From an uncultured Acholeplasma sp. (lineage in GTDB: Bacteria; Bacillota_I; Bacilli_A; Acholeplasmatales; Acholeplasmataceae), in contig CALMNM010000153.1 of NCBI GenBank assembly GCA_937868795.1, positions 22,563 through 86,562 of the forward strand: DNA of 64,000 bases, given 5' to 3'. Position 1 is the stretch's first letter, and each line of letters begins with the position of its first letter. The position numbers and the translations under genes were made by a program. Shown here one piece after another: positions 63,999 through 64,000 of the stretch. The notes below the pieces were generated by a model. That model ran no database searches and was not told the DNA's origin. It worked only from the letters and a program-made list of their open reading frames with translations.

Positions 63999-64000
63999 AA

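Noticed and set aside
1..64000. CRISPR arrays, insertion sequences, prophage or integrated elements.
   Set aside because: I saw no regular direct repeats with spacers, no transposase or integrase genes and no attachment-site duplications, although this was by eye.

Overview
The window is a 64 kb piece of a low-GC, Gram-positive-type bacterial chromosome. Almost all genes lie on the minus strand, and I see no insertion sequence, prophage or CRISPR array. UGA is used as a normal stop (for example the ATGA overlaps at 1272-1275 and 23059-23062), so this is not a code-4 mycoplasma. A ClpB without its N-terminal domain (as in mollicutes), CIRCE and cre-like operators, a full electron-bifurcating-type [FeFe] hydrogenase, ferredoxin-linked 2-oxoacid oxidation and several secreted lipoproteins together suggest a free-living anaerobic fermenter near the mollicute/Firmicute border (Acholeplasma or Izemoplasma-like). 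The taxonomic placement is inference.

Layout. 1-4.7 kb: surface and exported functions (GH13 amylase lipoprotein cut by the window edge, RDD protein, 5'-nucleotidase lipoprotein) and a glycerophosphodiesterase. 4.7-10.2 kb: an MFS transporter, then a leucine-dehydrogenase-type gene followed by a four-subunit 2-oxoacid:ferredoxin oxidoreductase, which reads as an amino-acid fermentation operon with a cre-like site and a perfect palindrome at its promoter. 10.3-26.9 kb: housekeeping and accessory genes (CAT-like acetyltransferase, esterases, MsrB, hybrid histidine kinase, PgpA-like protein, YerC, PLC-like protein, CDGSH protein, GT4 glycosyltransferase, U32 protein, SDR, methyltransferase, aldo/keto reductase). 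About 26.91-26.99 kb: an intergenic unit with a perfect consensus promoter and a strong terminator, read here as a small RNA.

27.1-35.5 kb: one tightly overlapping 11-gene operon. It starts with hydC, then has a regulatory-looking block (DRTGG, HATPase, DRTGG, PHP phosphoesterase, HATPase), then a 2Fe-2S ferredoxin-like protein, hydB, hydA, and finally a substrate-binding lipoprotein and an ABC permease without an ATPase. Reduced ferredoxin from the 2-oxoacid oxidoreductase and NADH from the dehydrogenase are the two electron donors this hydrogenase class uses, so the two operons plausibly work together.

35.7-49.3 kb: CorA, a Smr protein and a NYN-LOTUS protein, tRNA-Cys, a low-molecular-weight phosphatase, HrcA/CIRCE-controlled clpB, transporters, a LytTR/DUF3021 pair, and a subtilisin with InlB-type repeats coupled to an Ig-like lipoprotein. 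49.4-64 kb: flotillin with NfeD partner, two peptidases, three c-di-GMP enzymes (GGDEF, GGDEF-EAL, GGDEF-HD-GYP), a MATE pump with a palindromic promoter element, pyruvate kinase, a short SPFH protein and a tRNA cluster (Gly, Pro, Arg, Glu).

No stretch above about 300 bases lacks a gene. The longer intergenic regions (10128-10342, 26856-27115, 35537-35738, 38003-38259, 62677-62905, 63413-63627) are covered by the regulatory, RNA and terminator entries.
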